Positions 43,081 to 55,049 of a DNA stretch of 64,000 nucleotides are shown piece after piece. Below the pieces are notes generated by a model. That model worked only from the letters and a program-made list of their open reading frames with translations. It was not told the origin of the DNA and did no database searches. Source of the stretch: Bradysia coprophila (taxonomy: Eukaryota > Arthropoda > Insecta > Diptera > Sciaridae); contig NW_023503632.1 of assembly GCF_014529535.1 (NCBI RefSeq), positions 1,178,001-1,242,000 of the forward strand, read 5' to 3'. How positions within the stretch are numbered: position 1 is the stretch's first letter; each line of letters opens with the position of its first letter. Made by a program: the position numbers and the translations under genes.

Positions 43081-45095
43081 TAGGTCTTTTTTCCATAGGA
43101 AAAAAAGACCTATTGTGGTAATTGGAACCCCAAAATATTTAGCAGCAGAGATGTTTACCGTTTGAGAGCTACGCATCGAATGACGAAATTATTCCGACTG
43201 CTTGCCTTTTTATAACTCAAATATTTGGTAGTTGACTACCACGTTGGTAAATTGCAATGCTACTATGAGCAAACCAACACCAGGCAAATCAATTATTATT
43301 TGTTATCTGGTAACCAATCGCTCATAGCAGACATTGCAACTTGAAAGTTTGGTAGTTGTTGGTAGTTGGACCCCCAAAATATTTAGCAGCAGAGATGTTT
43401 ACCGTTTGAGAGCTACGCACCGAATGACGAAATTATTCTGCCTGCTTGCCTATTTATAACTCAAATATTTGGTAGTTGACTACCACGGTATTAAATTGCA
43501 AAGCTACTATGAGCAAACCAACACCAGGCAAATCAATTATTATTTGTTATCTGGTAACCAATCGCTCATAGCAGACATTGCAACTTGAAAGTTTGGTAGT
43601 TGTTGGTAGTTGGACCCCCAAAATATTTAGCAGCAGAGATGTTTACCGTTTGAGAGCTACGCACCACATGACGAAATTATTCCGACTGCTTGCCTTTTTA
43701 TAACTCAAATATTTGGTAGTTGACTACCACGTTGGTAAATTGCAATGCTACTATGAGCAAACCAACACCAGGCAAATCAATTATTATTTGTTATCTGGTA
43801 ACCAATCGCTCATAGCAGACATTGCAACTTGAAAGTTTGGTAGTTGTTGGTAGTTGGACCCCCAAAATATTTAGCAGCAGAGATGTTTACCGTTTGAGAG
43901 CTACGCACCGAATGACGAAATTATTCTGCCTGCTTGCCTATTTATAACTCAAATATTTGGTAGTTGACTACCACGGTAGTAAATTGCAAAGCTACTATGA
44001 GCAAACCAACACCAGGCAAATCAATTATTATTTGTTATCTGGTAACCAATCGCTCATAGCAGACATTGCAACTTGAAAGTTTGGTAGTTGTTGGTAGTTG
44101 GACCCCCAAAATATTTAGCAGCAGAGATGTTTACCGTTTGAGAGCTACGCACCGAATGACGAAATTATTCTGCCTGCTTGCCTATTTATAACTCAAATAT
44201 TTGGTAGTTGACTACCACGGTAGTAAATTGCAAAGCTACTATGAGCAAACCAACACCAGGCAAATCAATTATTATTTGTTATCTGGTAACCGATCGCTCA
44301 TAGCAGATATTGCAACTTGAAAGTTTGGTAGTTGTTGGTAATTGGAACCCCAAAATATTTAGCGGCAAAGATGTTTCTTCCAAGGTTTCTTCCTCGAAAG
44401 ATGCACACCGACTGATGAAATTATTCTGCCTGCTGGTCTATTTGTAAATCGAGTATTTGGTAGTTGCTAACCAAAGTGGTAGTTGCTAACCAAAGTGGTA
44501 GTTGACTACCAAAGTGGTAGTTGACTACCAAAGTGGTAGTTGACTACCAAAGTGGTAGTTGACTACCAAAGTGGTAGTTGACTACCAAAGTGGTAGTTGA
44601 CTACCAAAGTGGTAGTTGACTACCAAAGTGGTAGTTGACTACCAAAGTGGTAGTTGACTACCAAAGTGGTAGTTGACTACCAAAGTGGTAGTTGACTACC
44701 AAAGTGGTAGTTGACTACCAAAGTGGTAGTTGACTACCAAAGTGGTAGTTGACTACCAAAGTGGTAGTTGACTACCAAAGTGGTAGTTGACTACCAAAGT
44801 GGTAGTTGACTACCAAAGTGGTAGTTGACTACCAAAGTGGTAGTTGACTACCAAAGTGGTAGTTGACTACCAAAGTGGTAGTTGACTACCAAACTCATAC
44901 GGAGGTTGTAGAGATGTTTAATGTTTGAAAGCTGCACACCGACTGATGATATTAATCGGCTTGCTTGCTTATTTATAAATCAAAAATTTGGTAGTTGAAT
45001 ACCGAAGTGGTACTTGAATGAATACCAAGGTGGCAATAAACAGGAGATTCAAAAACGATGGTGAGATTAAAAAGAAAAAGAAAAAAGACTCACTA
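43081..45095. repeat. Composite satellite-bearing element, copy 2 (inverted relative to copy 1)
   Basis: It starts AGGTCTTTTTTCCAT at 43081 and ends near GAAAAAAGACTC at 45085. It contains five tandem units of about 244 bp (starts near 43124, 43368, 43612, 43856 and 44100, plus a partial at 44345). Each unit has CAGAGATGTTTACCGTTTGA, TTTGGTAGTTGACTACCAC and the stem CTATGAGCAAACCAACACC ... CGCTCATAG around TTATTATTTGTTATCTGG. The 19-bp array (44458-44892) follows. The parts correspond, reverse-complemented and in reversed order, to 23865-25460. Confidence 0.85.
44458..44892. repeat. 19-bp palindromic minisatellite, second array
   Basis: Two variant units (GTTGCTAACC) are followed by about twenty identical units AAAGTGGTAGTTGACTACC. 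Each contains GGTAGT-TG-ACTACC, a perfect 6-bp inverted repeat. The uniformity implies very recent amplification. The unit is the complement-type relative of the 24216-24490 array. Confidence 0.95.
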
Positions 45096-45179
45096 GGCGT
45101 TAGCCGGTACTATTCTTGTTTTCATAGTACTTCATTCTCTACGGCCAACTTCACATTTGTCATTACAGAACAAATGTCA

Positions 45180-45720
45180 CCATGAGGATTCTTTTGAAAA
45201 ACAGCCTACCGAAATCGGACGCATTTTCCAGTGGACTTTTTTATATGTGCCTAGAAAGGACTTCGACCCTAGAACCCAAAACCACTTTTAAAAAAATTCT
45301 GGTGAAAGGTGATAAAAAACCGAAAACTTTCACTTTTCTTACCAAAATTTCTTCGGGTACACGAGCCGTACAGGGTCGTGTGGGATGTCATTAGAAAGGT
45401 AGAGACTAGGGATAGGTATGGAGAAACGTTCAAATTTGTTCTAGCCGGAGCACATACGGATTTGCATCAATGAAAGTAAATAGATAGGTATGGCCAAACG
45501 TTCAAATTTGTTCTAGCCGGAGCACATACGGATTTGCATGGCGCCACCTCAAACAAACTCATTTCTAGTGCAAATTTCCACTAGAAATGAGTTCGTTTGA
45601 GGTGGCGTCATGCAAATCCGTATGTGCTCCGACTTGTATGGACTGGCCATACCTACTTATCTACTTTCATTGATTTGCATGGCGCCACCTCAAACGAACT
45701 CATTTCTAGTGGACTTATAT
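45180..45720. repeat. Dispersed repeat cluster with a large hairpin
   Basis: The start shares ACCGAAATCGGACGCATTTT with 7313-7542 and CATTTTCCAGTGGACTT with 61300-61320. A GTTCAAATTTGTTCTAGCCG unit is repeated directly at about 45428 and 45500. A strong palindrome spans about 45518-45631, with arms from CGGAGCACATACGG through GGCGCCACCTCAAAC and a loop near 45575. The phrase CATACCTACTTATCTACTTT recurs at 50893. Confidence 0.75.
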
Positions 45721-45730
45721 GGACTGGCCA

Positions 45731-45926
45731 GGCCGTAAGATTGGGGAATTCATTTGGGAATTTTGGGAATTTTTGGGAATTTTGGGAATTTTGGGAATTT
45801 TTGGGAATTTTGGGAATTTTTGGGAATTTTTGGGAATTTTGGGAATTTTTGAGAATTTTGGGAATTTTTCGGAATTTTTGTGAATTTTTGAGAATTTTGG
45901 GAATTAATTCCACAATCTTAATGAGA
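45731..45926. repeat. TTTTGGGAA minisatellite with inverted ends, copy 1
   Basis: About sixteen units of GGGAATTTT(T) lie between TAAGATTGGGGAATT on the left and AATTCCACAATCTTA on the right, which are inverted. This suggests a MITE whose inside has expanded into a minisatellite. Open frames through it only reflect the repeat. Confidence 0.85.
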
Positions 45927-48314
45927 TATTTACTTTTTTCTTACTAGTTCAAACAAAATCACTTCTGTTGGTCATTATTATTATTTGCTGAAATAACCAT
46001 AAACGACACGAAAATAAAGGGTGTAAACATCTTTAAGTTATAAGACCCGGAGCAAGTCTTAATCAGATTAGTCGATATTTTCTGAATTACATTTCTTGTG
46101 ACTTGTATGGCTTGTGTGATTCGATATATTTTTACTAAACCACAACCAATATCAGCAACCCTTTTTCACTGAAAGTAAAGATATGGTAGAGATATGAAAA
46201 AAAATCGAATTCTGATGTTGTTATCAGTGTTCGACCAATTGTGCTTATATGCATGTGTTGCACCTTTACTAACATTTATAAGAAAGTCTTTAAGACTACA
46301 TCCTAGAGAGGTACCGCTCTGAAGATGATCGCACGCGAAAAAGAATTGCAACTGAGCTGCCCGACTAATAACGAACTAGTGACACCTCGAGTGACACTAG
46401 TCTGCGTTAATTTGCTGGTGAAACAATTTAATTTTATAACTATCGAATAATACTGAAATAACATACATCCGATGAAACTAAAATTTTGTTCGATCTAAAA
46501 TTGGGTGGTCTCCGTTGCGATGCAAAAATTAAGATTTGCACAATTTAGTTTGGTTAATAATAATGTTGACCTAAAAAACGAGAAAGTAGCTATTTTTTCG
46601 CCTCATGCTTTTGTTTCGGGGAGAAAAACGTTGAATCAAACCTTACAGACATGAAAAACGTTGTGTTAGCCTCGGGGAGAAAATAGGAAATTCCAACACG
46701 GGCGAATTGCGGCCATCGCTCCGCTCAAGTCGAAAGCTTCGTCTTAGTTGGAATTTCCTATTTTCTTCCCTTGGTTAACAAATAACTAGTTCAACCTTTT
46801 CAACCTTTTTCGATTTCATTTTTATCACTCATGACAAAATATGATTTTCGCCTTCAGCTCTGTCTGGAAACTTCTCACACGCTAAAGAAGACTTTTAGTC
46901 CTAGGTACGAAATAGTATGTTGTGTTACAAGTATTGTAATGTTGAGACCAACCGAGACCAACCGACCAACCGAGAATTGAAATAGACAAATGCACAAAAA
47001 TTCAGAATTTTCATTGTAAACAATCACTCTTCGAATTTGATCGATCACGTTGCTTTGCATTTTTTTAAAACGAATGCTGTAATAACTCATACGAATTTCA
47101 TTTCAACACTGCTTTGAGTGTTGTAATATCACATCAAACGGGTGCTGAAACAAGTCACTTTACAATACTGAAATGAGTGCTGAAAAGAGTCGTATTTCAA
47201 TTCTCGGTGGCACAATGTACTATTTCAAATAAAAAAGACGGGGATTAAGACGGTTGGAATGAAAAAAAACTACAATTTTCTCACCAATCATTAGGGCTCG
47301 CTGGTAAAGATACACTGAGTTCAATAAAAATCATAAGATTGGATTAATGTGAACAGAAATTGTGTAGCAATTTTTTGCAATCGAACTTCTTCGTTTGCAT
47401 TTGTAAAAAATATTGAAAAAGCTTTGTTCTCTCTTTTGATTGAACGGCTGTGAAGGGTTGATAAGAAAACTCAATTTGTATAATTTTTCAACTAAAATCT
47501 TTCTTTTCCAAATTTCTTTATCTTGGGAACTATTTTAACAAGTGAGCAGTCTTTTTTAACAATTGACAGGTAAAATGCGAATCTTCAGTCTAATTTATTT
47601 TAAGACCAGTAAACTATTGACTGATCTATGTTTTTGACACACGATATAGAAAGAAGTGTACCTTAGTTATGCCGAAGGGCCTTGAGCGAGTTTAAGACGA
47701 ATCGACACATAGCTAAACTATAGCCTAAATTCGTGCAAAAAATAGTAATTTATGCAACCTCGAAAAGAAGTTGCTCGCTTCGCTCGTTTCATAACCACAT
47801 CGTGTGACGAAAATTACCTCGTTTCGCAACATGTTGCATACAACGTTTTCTGCAATCAGCTGCGAAAAGTGAACTTTCGAAATGCAAACTTGCCACAAAT
47901 TCTTTTACAACAAAATTCGTAAATTTTTCAATTACTTTAATCATAGAAGCTCTGCTATTCAAGTACCCATTCACAGTCAATGTGTAAATAGAAAAATTCA
48001 GTATCGCGTTACTTGTGTATTAATTCGCACAATTTTGGTGAAAATTGTTTTTGTTTTTAAAGTAATTTAGTGAATCTGTGCAATGAATCCGGTTCGGTTT
48101 TGTTGAAATTCTTAAAGCGACATTATAATGGTTCAGCAGATGATATTTACTTGGCAGCATAATGGTGATGAAAAGTAGTTACTTTTAGTCACTTGTGATG
48201 AAAATTAAAGACACCAGGTAACCAGCGAAAAAAAGACCATGCATACGTCACCCAAATCGTGGCATTAGAAAGTTCACTTTTCGCAACAAGTGACGAAAAT
48301 TAGGACCTTCCGTT
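45927..48314. other. Non-coding stretch with foldback relics
   Basis: Inverted pairs include GAAAATAGGAAATTCCAAC / GTTGGAATTTCCTATTTTC (about 46677-46767). CCGAGAATTGAAATA / TATTTCAATTCTCGG lies at about 46968-47209. GCGAAAAGTGAACTTTCG at 47862 faces AAAGTTCACTTTTCGC at 48268. No gene recognised. Confidence 0.5.
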
Positions 48315-48535
48315 CAAGGCTGCATACTTTGGTGACGTCACGCAGTTTGCCATTTTATTAGATAATACACACCACATCTGATGATTTTATGTAAAGAAAT
48401 TCACCACATCATAAAGACGACGAGAATTATCACAAGAGGTGAATTTTTGTATGAAATCGGCCATTTTATCATCAACTGTGGTGTGGAACCCCCGTATCTG
48501 CATCTGCGTGACCTCCCCAAAGTATACAAGCCTTG
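48315..48535. mobile_element. hAT-like MITE, TSD CTTCCGTT
   Basis: Exact 8-bp duplications CTTCCGTT (48307-48314 and 48536-48543). The left end CAAGGCTGCATACTTTGG and the complement of the right end CAAGGCTTGTATACTTTGG match, followed on both sides by GACCTCACGCAG-like sequence. It shares its first bases CAAGG with the families at 15653 and 29400. A piece of it is embedded in the 15653-15962 element. Confidence 0.9.
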
Positions 48536-49109
48536 CTTCCGTTGCCTTTATTGCGAAAAAAGTTGTATACAACTCTGAGATAAATGATTTTTTAGGCACA
48601 CGATGTGTATTGTCACACTTGACCTGCGGTCTCGAGTGACAATCACATCATTGCCTAAAAAAGCATTTATCCCTCGATTGTATAAATTACTATTTCGCAG
48701 CGCCGTTACAGAAATTCCTAGTTTTAAATATTGTGTTGATTAATTTTTTACAAAATGTTTTTTTTTCTCATAAATTGGTTTTTGAATGCGAACCATCGAT
48801 TTCCTATCAAAACTACGCATTATCTTGACGAATTCATAAAATTTAAGCACAGCCCCAAATTTAAATTATCGAAAAAAGTTGAACCACACCGTGGCTAACA
48901 ATGACTTAAATATGCAGCATGTTTTAATCATCAATCCATAGGACATCGTCATGACAAAGGCAGATTAGCGCCATTCGAAAACTTAGATCCTAAATCTTTC
49001 TATTCACAGCACAAATTAATATAATATGGCATGATCGTAATTTTATTACAATTGCTAAAAGTTTCTTATATGCAGAATGAGCACCAGCTGAATACCACCA
49101 GCTGGTGTA
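48536..49109. other. Intergenic, nothing recognised
   Basis: AT-rich, no supported feature. Confidence 0.4.
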
Positions 49110-50360
49110 CAAACAAAAACATAGCTAACGCCGACCCGTACGAAACACCTATTCGCATCAAAAGCCTTTAATGTGAAACTCTTCATTTCTCTTACTTCAT
49201 TTTCTTCTCTGCTGAAAAACTATTCTCCCTTTAAAATCACTTACATTATCCACTCTTTGCCTTGTTATCATATACAACTAAATTGCCGGAGGCAATATAG
49301 ACAGCCCAGTACGAAGACAAATTTCATAAATTCCTATTTAAACAGCTATATACCGCTATATTTAACTATATTTCACTATAAATAAACATTTCACAGATAA
49401 ATATATGCTATTATATAGCTCTATATGCCTGTATATAGCTCAATATAGCTGTATATAGGTATATATAGATGTCCGTATATGGAATCCCTGAAACCCCACA
49501 CACATAACAAATTATTTCCATGTTAACAGAAACTCTCTAAGTATCATTTTTCCCAAGATATTTCTATTTTACTAAAATCCAATATGGCCGCCGGCAGCCA
49601 TTTTGTTAGGAGACCGGAAATAGTACCGACGCTTTACATTCGTTAATACCTTTCAAACAAAAAAAAATTCATGAAATTCGGTCAAAATTTACTCGAGATA
49701 TTGTCAAAATACACCACGTTCACTGTACTTCCGAGTAGCCAGATAAGAGCTCACTCCAAGAGACCTAGCTCACGCTCCGGAGAACATAATTTCATAAAAA
49801 AAAATTTCCCTGATTGGTACGGTCAATACCTATCTAATAAAGCTAAAACAGACGAAATATGTTCAAATGTGGCCGACCTACAAGCAAAAACTGCTTGCCG
49901 CCCTGTGCCTGTTCCACACCAAGGGGTCTAACTCACGAGTCGGTCATCCGATTTCCATAAACTTTTTTTTTGTCGATCGGTATTGTAAATACCTTTTATT
50001 TGACGTATCACTTACAAGTTTAACGTTTAAATGTCCGGAGATATCTTCGAAAAACCGTAAAGCACTTATTGGGCCACAGCTCAGGAGGGGTCGATCCAAA
50101 ATCACTCATCTTCGAACTGAGCCTGTCTTTTGACATTACCAAACGGGAAAAAAAAGAATTTTCAAAATCGGATGCGTTTTACTCAAGTTATCGTGCAGAC
50201 AGACGGACAGACGGACAGACGGACAGACGGACATTTTTTTTTCGCGGATTTGGCATCTCTAGACAACCACAATAGGTTTCCCCTTACTCAGGGAGTCCAA
50301 TTCGACGTGTTACAAACGTATGCGTAAACCTATAAGACCCCAGTACTTCGTACGGGTCTA
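49110..50360. repeat. Long non-coding dispersed repeat with GACCCGTACGAA ends
   Basis: The left boundary region AACATAGCTAACGCC is followed by GACCCGTACGAA. The right end is TTCGTACGGGTC near 50355, its exact complement. The first part (49118-49400) is closely repeated at 61373-61560. Inside are TATA-rich runs (49350-49470), and a (GACAGACG)n microsatellite at 50198-50235 followed by a T-run and GACAACCACAATAGG. Open frames lack any recognisable protein. The class is unclear. Confidence 0.65.
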
Positions 50361-50704
50361 AACACTTTGTATTGTATACAATTCAAAGACAACCTACACA
50401 CAGTGCATTTTTACGTTAAGATGACGCACATAACACGTATGAATGAAGTAAACACATTGTTAAGAATGTGTTTTGATTGTTTATCATACAATAAGTGTGT
50501 GTTAGTACATCCAGCTGGTGATATTCAGCTGGTGCTCATTCTGCATATATGAAACTTTTAACAATTGTACATATTCTCATTTTCTCAAAATGAGAGAAAC
50601 GAAGAAAAAGATAATATGTAGCAAATAAGTGAAAATGGGAACATGAACACAATATTGTGCATGACAAACAGCCTGTAAATATTTTTCATTTTTACAGGCT
50701 GTAC

Positions 50705-50890
50705 AGTAACCTAGAGTAGGTGATTTTTGTGAATTCTTGGGAATTTTGGGAATTTTTGGGAATTTGGGAATTTTTGGGAATTTTGGGAATTTTTTTGAAT
50801 TTTTGGGAACTTTGGGAATTTTTGGGAACTTTGGGAATTTTTGGGAACTTTGGGAATTTTGGGAATTAATTCCCCAATCTTAGGGCCTGC
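50705..50890. repeat. TTTTGGGAA minisatellite with inverted ends, copy 2
   Basis: GAATTCTTGGGAATTTTGGG is followed by about twelve GGGAATTTTT or GGGAACTTT units and a right end AATTAATTCCCCAATCTTA. The right end is almost the same as in copy 1 at 45731-45926. The phrase CCATACCTACTTATCTACTT follows, as near copy 1, so the two loci share flanks as well. Confidence 0.82.
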
Positions 50891-51740
50891 GGCCATACCT
50901 ACTTATCTACTTTCATTGGAAATGTTTAAGTGCCCATATTTCATCGCATCACTTTGTTAGGTTGCATCCTTATACTCAACACAGAAAATTGTATGCAGAA
51001 CAACACATTTCTACCAACATTAAAACGCCAAACTACACGCAAGCAACATAACAAGTCTTATATTCACCCGAAACTGGTGTTCCGTAAAATTTGTGAACCG
51101 CTGAACCTTCAGTACCTTCAGTACAGCTGAATTTTTTTATAAAAATAATTTTTATTGCCTATCCACCCGGAATATTGTTGTTACACGTACATTTCCCACC
51201 CGCGGAAAGCGATCGTTACATGTGGGAACTTTTTCATTACATCACAAGTGAAGGAATATTCATATGAAAATTCATTACATATCAGGAGATTTTCATTACA
51301 TACCAGCAGAATTTCATTACTTATCAGCAAAAATGTATCACATAAAATGTTCTTTAGCACTGAAATCGAAACAATGCTCGCGATGTTATTTTAGTTTTAA
51401 TATAACAAACTTTGTCACTTGAATCAAGTACACACCAATCTAAGCAAATTCATTAAAAACTTTCGAAAAAAAAATAGAAAAATAAGTGACAGCCATTTTG
51501 TCTATAGCCATAATTTCAATTTTTTCAACTTCGACGAACACTTATGGCCAAACAATTTTAATTTTTGCATTTTTCACTTATTTTCAAAAACAATCAACAC
51601 TTTTGTCTTTATTATCATGTATTCACTTCACTTCACAGCGAAATTTATTGTAACACCACCAAAATCGACAAATATTACGCAAAATATGAATCTAGCACTT
51701 CACAAAAACAAAACAATCGAAATAGTTTGTCAACATGTCA
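50891..51740. other. Intergenic, nothing firm
   Basis: AT-rich sequence. A loose direct repetition of TTCATTAC(A/T)TA(T/C)CAG occurs between about 51230 and 51345. No gene. Confidence 0.4.
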
Positions 51741-51960
51741 TCATGCTTGGTAGTTCATTACACTCGGAATCAATTTTATGCACTCGCAAACTCACTCGTG
51801 TGGTTTTAAGCAACAAGCTTTGGAAACGGTTATTTTGACAAGGGTAGAGTTTGCATATCCGAGCCGAAGGCGAGGTATGCAACCACACTTGTGAGTTTGG
51901 CTCGTATCACAAAATTGATCCCTCATGTAATGAACTACCTCCGCAGCATCCAATGTAATC
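51741..51960. mobile_element. TIR element, GGATGCTG family, copy 3
   Basis: CTTGGTAGTTCATTACA on the left and TGTAATGAACTACCTCCGCA with GCATCCAATGTA on the right are inverted. The core GACAAGGGTAGAGTTTGCAT and GCCGAAGGCGAGGTATGCAA matches the copy at 31225-31479. The left tip looks truncated. Confidence 0.7.
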
Positions 51961-52178
51961 TACTATTGAGCGTTAAAAATTTGAATTTTGTATTTTGTAT
52001 TTTTTTTCGTTGTTATGTTCGATTTCCATACAAGCCTATCTGTCAAAATTATTTTTATAAAATCAAGTTTCATACGCTCTGAAATATACAACATAAGTCC
52101 GCTGTAAATTCAAAATGAAACGCACAACAACCAAATGAAAGGCAGCGTTGTGTTTGGTCAACTCGCTTTATTTTCATA

Positions 52179-52346
52179 TAACCGTGGATTTACATAGCAA
52201 CGTAAAAGTGACAGATGCAATGTTTTTTAAATACTGCAACCCGAAATTTCATTCATAAAATTAAAATTATGAATGAAATTTCGAGTTGCCGTATGAGAAA
52301 ATTTTTGCATCTGTCACTTTTACGTTGCTATGTAAATCCACAGTTA
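52179..52346. mobile_element. Palindromic MITE with 41-bp TIRs
   Basis: TAA(C)CGTGGATTTACATAG on the left and CTATGTAAATCCACAGTTA on the right extend into GCAACGTAAAAGTGACAG on both sides. A single base differs over 41 bp. The body is another inverted pair, CGAAATTTCATTCATAA / TTATGAATGAAATTTCG. Flanks are AT-rich, and the target duplication is not certain. Confidence 0.8.
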
Positions 52347-53140
52347 TTGTAACAGGTGGATGCCTTTGAACACTTAAGAAAGAACTGATAACGGTGGAGT
52401 CGACGTTTACAGCTTCGAAACGGATGCAAAAACAAATGAGTCACAAATGGCAGATCAGGATAGCGTAAGCAACTGATTCAAAAAATTTGTCATTAAAAAT
52501 AAGTTACTAACTATTCCACTTCATAAGGAAGATGAGTGGCAGATGCTGAGAAAATCGCTGCAAAGAAAATTGAAAAACACAGAAAATATGTCCTGAAAAT
52601 ACATTCATAACGACGAATCATCTGCATATTTGTCGATGACAGATGTAAATGTTTAATGTTCTTATAAAAGCCAGAGCAAGATTTTAATTCAAATCTGGTT
52701 TCACACACACACACACACCTGTATTGTATCATAACTCACATCAGTTAATGATTAATAAAAATAAAAATGTTTTGCTTTTAATCGAGGTCACAATCGTGTC
52801 GCAATTTTGCATCATAAAACAATCGATTTTATACGTCGACCAGTCTAGCATTAACTTCTTGTATTGCTTAAACGTTGATCCGTGATAAAAAGAAGTTACT
52901 CAAAACAACTTTTGATAATCTTCGTTAAGTCAGTTACACGAATAGATACGCTACGATTGCACTAATTGCTCTGTACATTGCAATGCAAACAAGGTAGGTG
53001 ATGATGGTGTCGGTAGATAAAGAAAAGTTTGAGATAAGCGTCTCGCATAATTACTGGATGATAATGAAAGCTTTATGCAATAAATTCCTGCAATAGTTAA
53101 CTGATCCCATTTTCGATTTTTTTTTTTTGGCTCAACATGA
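52347..53140. other. Intergenic, nothing recognised
   Basis: A short (CA)n run lies at about 52703-52719. No supported gene. Confidence 0.4.
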
Positions 53141-53148
53141 TCATGGTC

Positions 53149-53795
53149 CACAGGGGTGTAACTTAGAACATTTTTGATTTTTGTACCAGCCCTGTTGAAT
53201 GTCGTTCAAAAACATCGAATCGTTTTTTAATTTTCTGAATGTCAGCTCATTACCGACAATACCACAACATGTACCGAAATATTTTTTGAACCGGTGGGTG
53301 GCGAATTAAAGTCGCATTTGCGTCTAGTTCTCCAATTAATTTAATTAAAATCTGATTCTTATTGTAAAAAAAAACTTGAAACGAGCCGAACAATTCTTAT
53401 GATCTGGAATTTTGATCACCCAACGCAGACCCAGTCAAATAAATCGACAAACATTTTAAATGCAAATTTAACCGATTTCTGTGATACAATTGGAAATTCC
53501 AGATCATACGAATTGTTCGGCTCGTTCAAAGGTTTTTTTTTAAAATAATATCAAATTTTAATTAATTTAATTAAAGAAATAGATGGTAATCGATCAAATG
53601 GGTTGGTAATCTACACTGAAATTCAATTTGACAAAATCAAAACCAAAATCTGCTGCCTTTTTCATGTAGTTCGTTAATATTTATAGTTTTCGGCAACAAC
53701 GATTTTCTGTTATAGTAACTTTTAATTGTCTTCGGCAATTGCCTAAAATCGATGGTATTTTACGACAATTTTTATGGTAAAGTGGTACACCCGTG
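53149..53795. mobile_element. hAT-like element, TSD TCATGGTC, largely palindromic
   Basis: Exact 8-bp duplications TCATGGTC (53141-53148 and 53796-53803). The left end is CACAGGGGTGTAA and the complement of the right end CACGGGTGTACCA. The middle is a second inverted repeat (about 53335-53580) with TTAATTTAATTAAAAT outermost and GAGCCGAACAATTC / GAATTGTTCGGCTC innermost. No transposase. Confidence 0.85.
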
Positions 53796-53803
53796 TCATG
53801 GTC

Positions 53804-55049
53804 AATCAAGCATTTCAGTTGCCACTATTTTAAATGAAATGCACGCATAAAATTTCCAATGAAACACAATGTCATATATCCAAATACCTATATCAATCAG
53901 TGACAATCTAATAAATTGATATCTTGTTAATTGTTTACAGTAAATTTCTTTGTTTCACACACTTTTGATGAATTTATTTATTTATTGGTTTTTATTAGAC
54001 ACACATCAACAAGCTCGACTTTATGGGACTTCATTAAAATATTCACCAGTTTATTGTTCCCTCGTAACACATAGTAGGGTAAACGTTTCGATCGATAGAA
54101 AATTGATTTTTTTTTTGCTTTCAAATGATGAATGAACCTATTAGAGGTATCATGAGTAATTATTGCCTGAAAAATAACGAAAAATCCATTTTCCATCGAA
54201 TGTACATCAGCGCCGAATAAGCCGACCATTGAAGGTCGGTTTATTCGGCGGTCCAATTCGATACTCTGACAAGAATGAGTAACCCGGCCACCTAATGTTC
54301 TTTTCATTCATAAACTTCTTTTATGAATGATAAAACAATAGGTGTTCGACGACTCATTCTTGCCCGAGGATTGGTACGCTTACCCTATGTTGCTTGTATC
54401 GAGACTTGCATATATATACAACACTGGCGATTAAAAGTTATCTTTCGTCAAGTTGCTGGAAATCACATATATAACCTCAGAGACAATATCACAGTTTCTC
54501 TAGTATAAGATTTGGACGCGGCCTCTGAAGACGTTATTTTTTTCTTGATAGAGAGTTAAATTCTCGTCTCTATAGTTTGAGTTTTATTGTATATGATGGG
54601 AATGTCCATCTCTGAATTGCTTACGAATCGCTTGGATTTTCTACCAGTACAGTGATGAGTTTTAAAGACATTTGTGACAAGAAATATTTCTGCGAATTTT
54701 TATTTGCAAGACATTGAACGATTATTGTGCAGATATTACCGAATTTAACTGAGGTAAAATCATATATAAGTTCTACAAAGAATTAGTTTCGGATACTGTG
54801 CTGTTAAATATAGTTGACGTGCCTAGAGCTGTAAATATGGATATCTCATAACGAGCTAGGATAAATGTTTTATGACCGCCTGTCATCACAACATATAAAC
54901 AATGAGAACTTCTAGATTACTTCGTGCTTTATAGTACAAATAACTGTTGAACAAATTGAGTGAAGGGGTGAAAGGGAAAGGGTTTGAGCTACGAAAAAAA
55001 GTGCAAGAACATTAGATCTGGCAACAAAATACCAAGTAATCTAATTCTG
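53804..55049. other. Intergenic with a strong short hairpin
   Basis: GCCGAATAAGCCGACC / GGTCGGTTTATTCGGC at 54212-54249 forms a 16-bp stem with a 6-base loop. It lies between TAGGGTAAACGT (about 54077) and ACGCTTACCCTA (about 54388), a possible degenerate TIR pair. No gene. Confidence 0.5.

Noticed and set aside
44458-44892. CRISPR-like look of regularly spaced palindromic units
   Set aside because: Units are head-to-tail with no unique spacers, in a eukaryotic genome; it is a minisatellite.
45597-45947. Repetitive open frames through the GGGAATTTT array
   Set aside because: Periodic translation of a minisatellite; no start context or domain.
51419-51838. 139-codon open frame
   Set aside because: AT-rich, no domain, and it runs into the TIR element at 51741-51960.
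53978-54307. 109-codon minus-strand frame
   Set aside because: It crosses the 54212-54249 hairpin and has no recognisable protein features.
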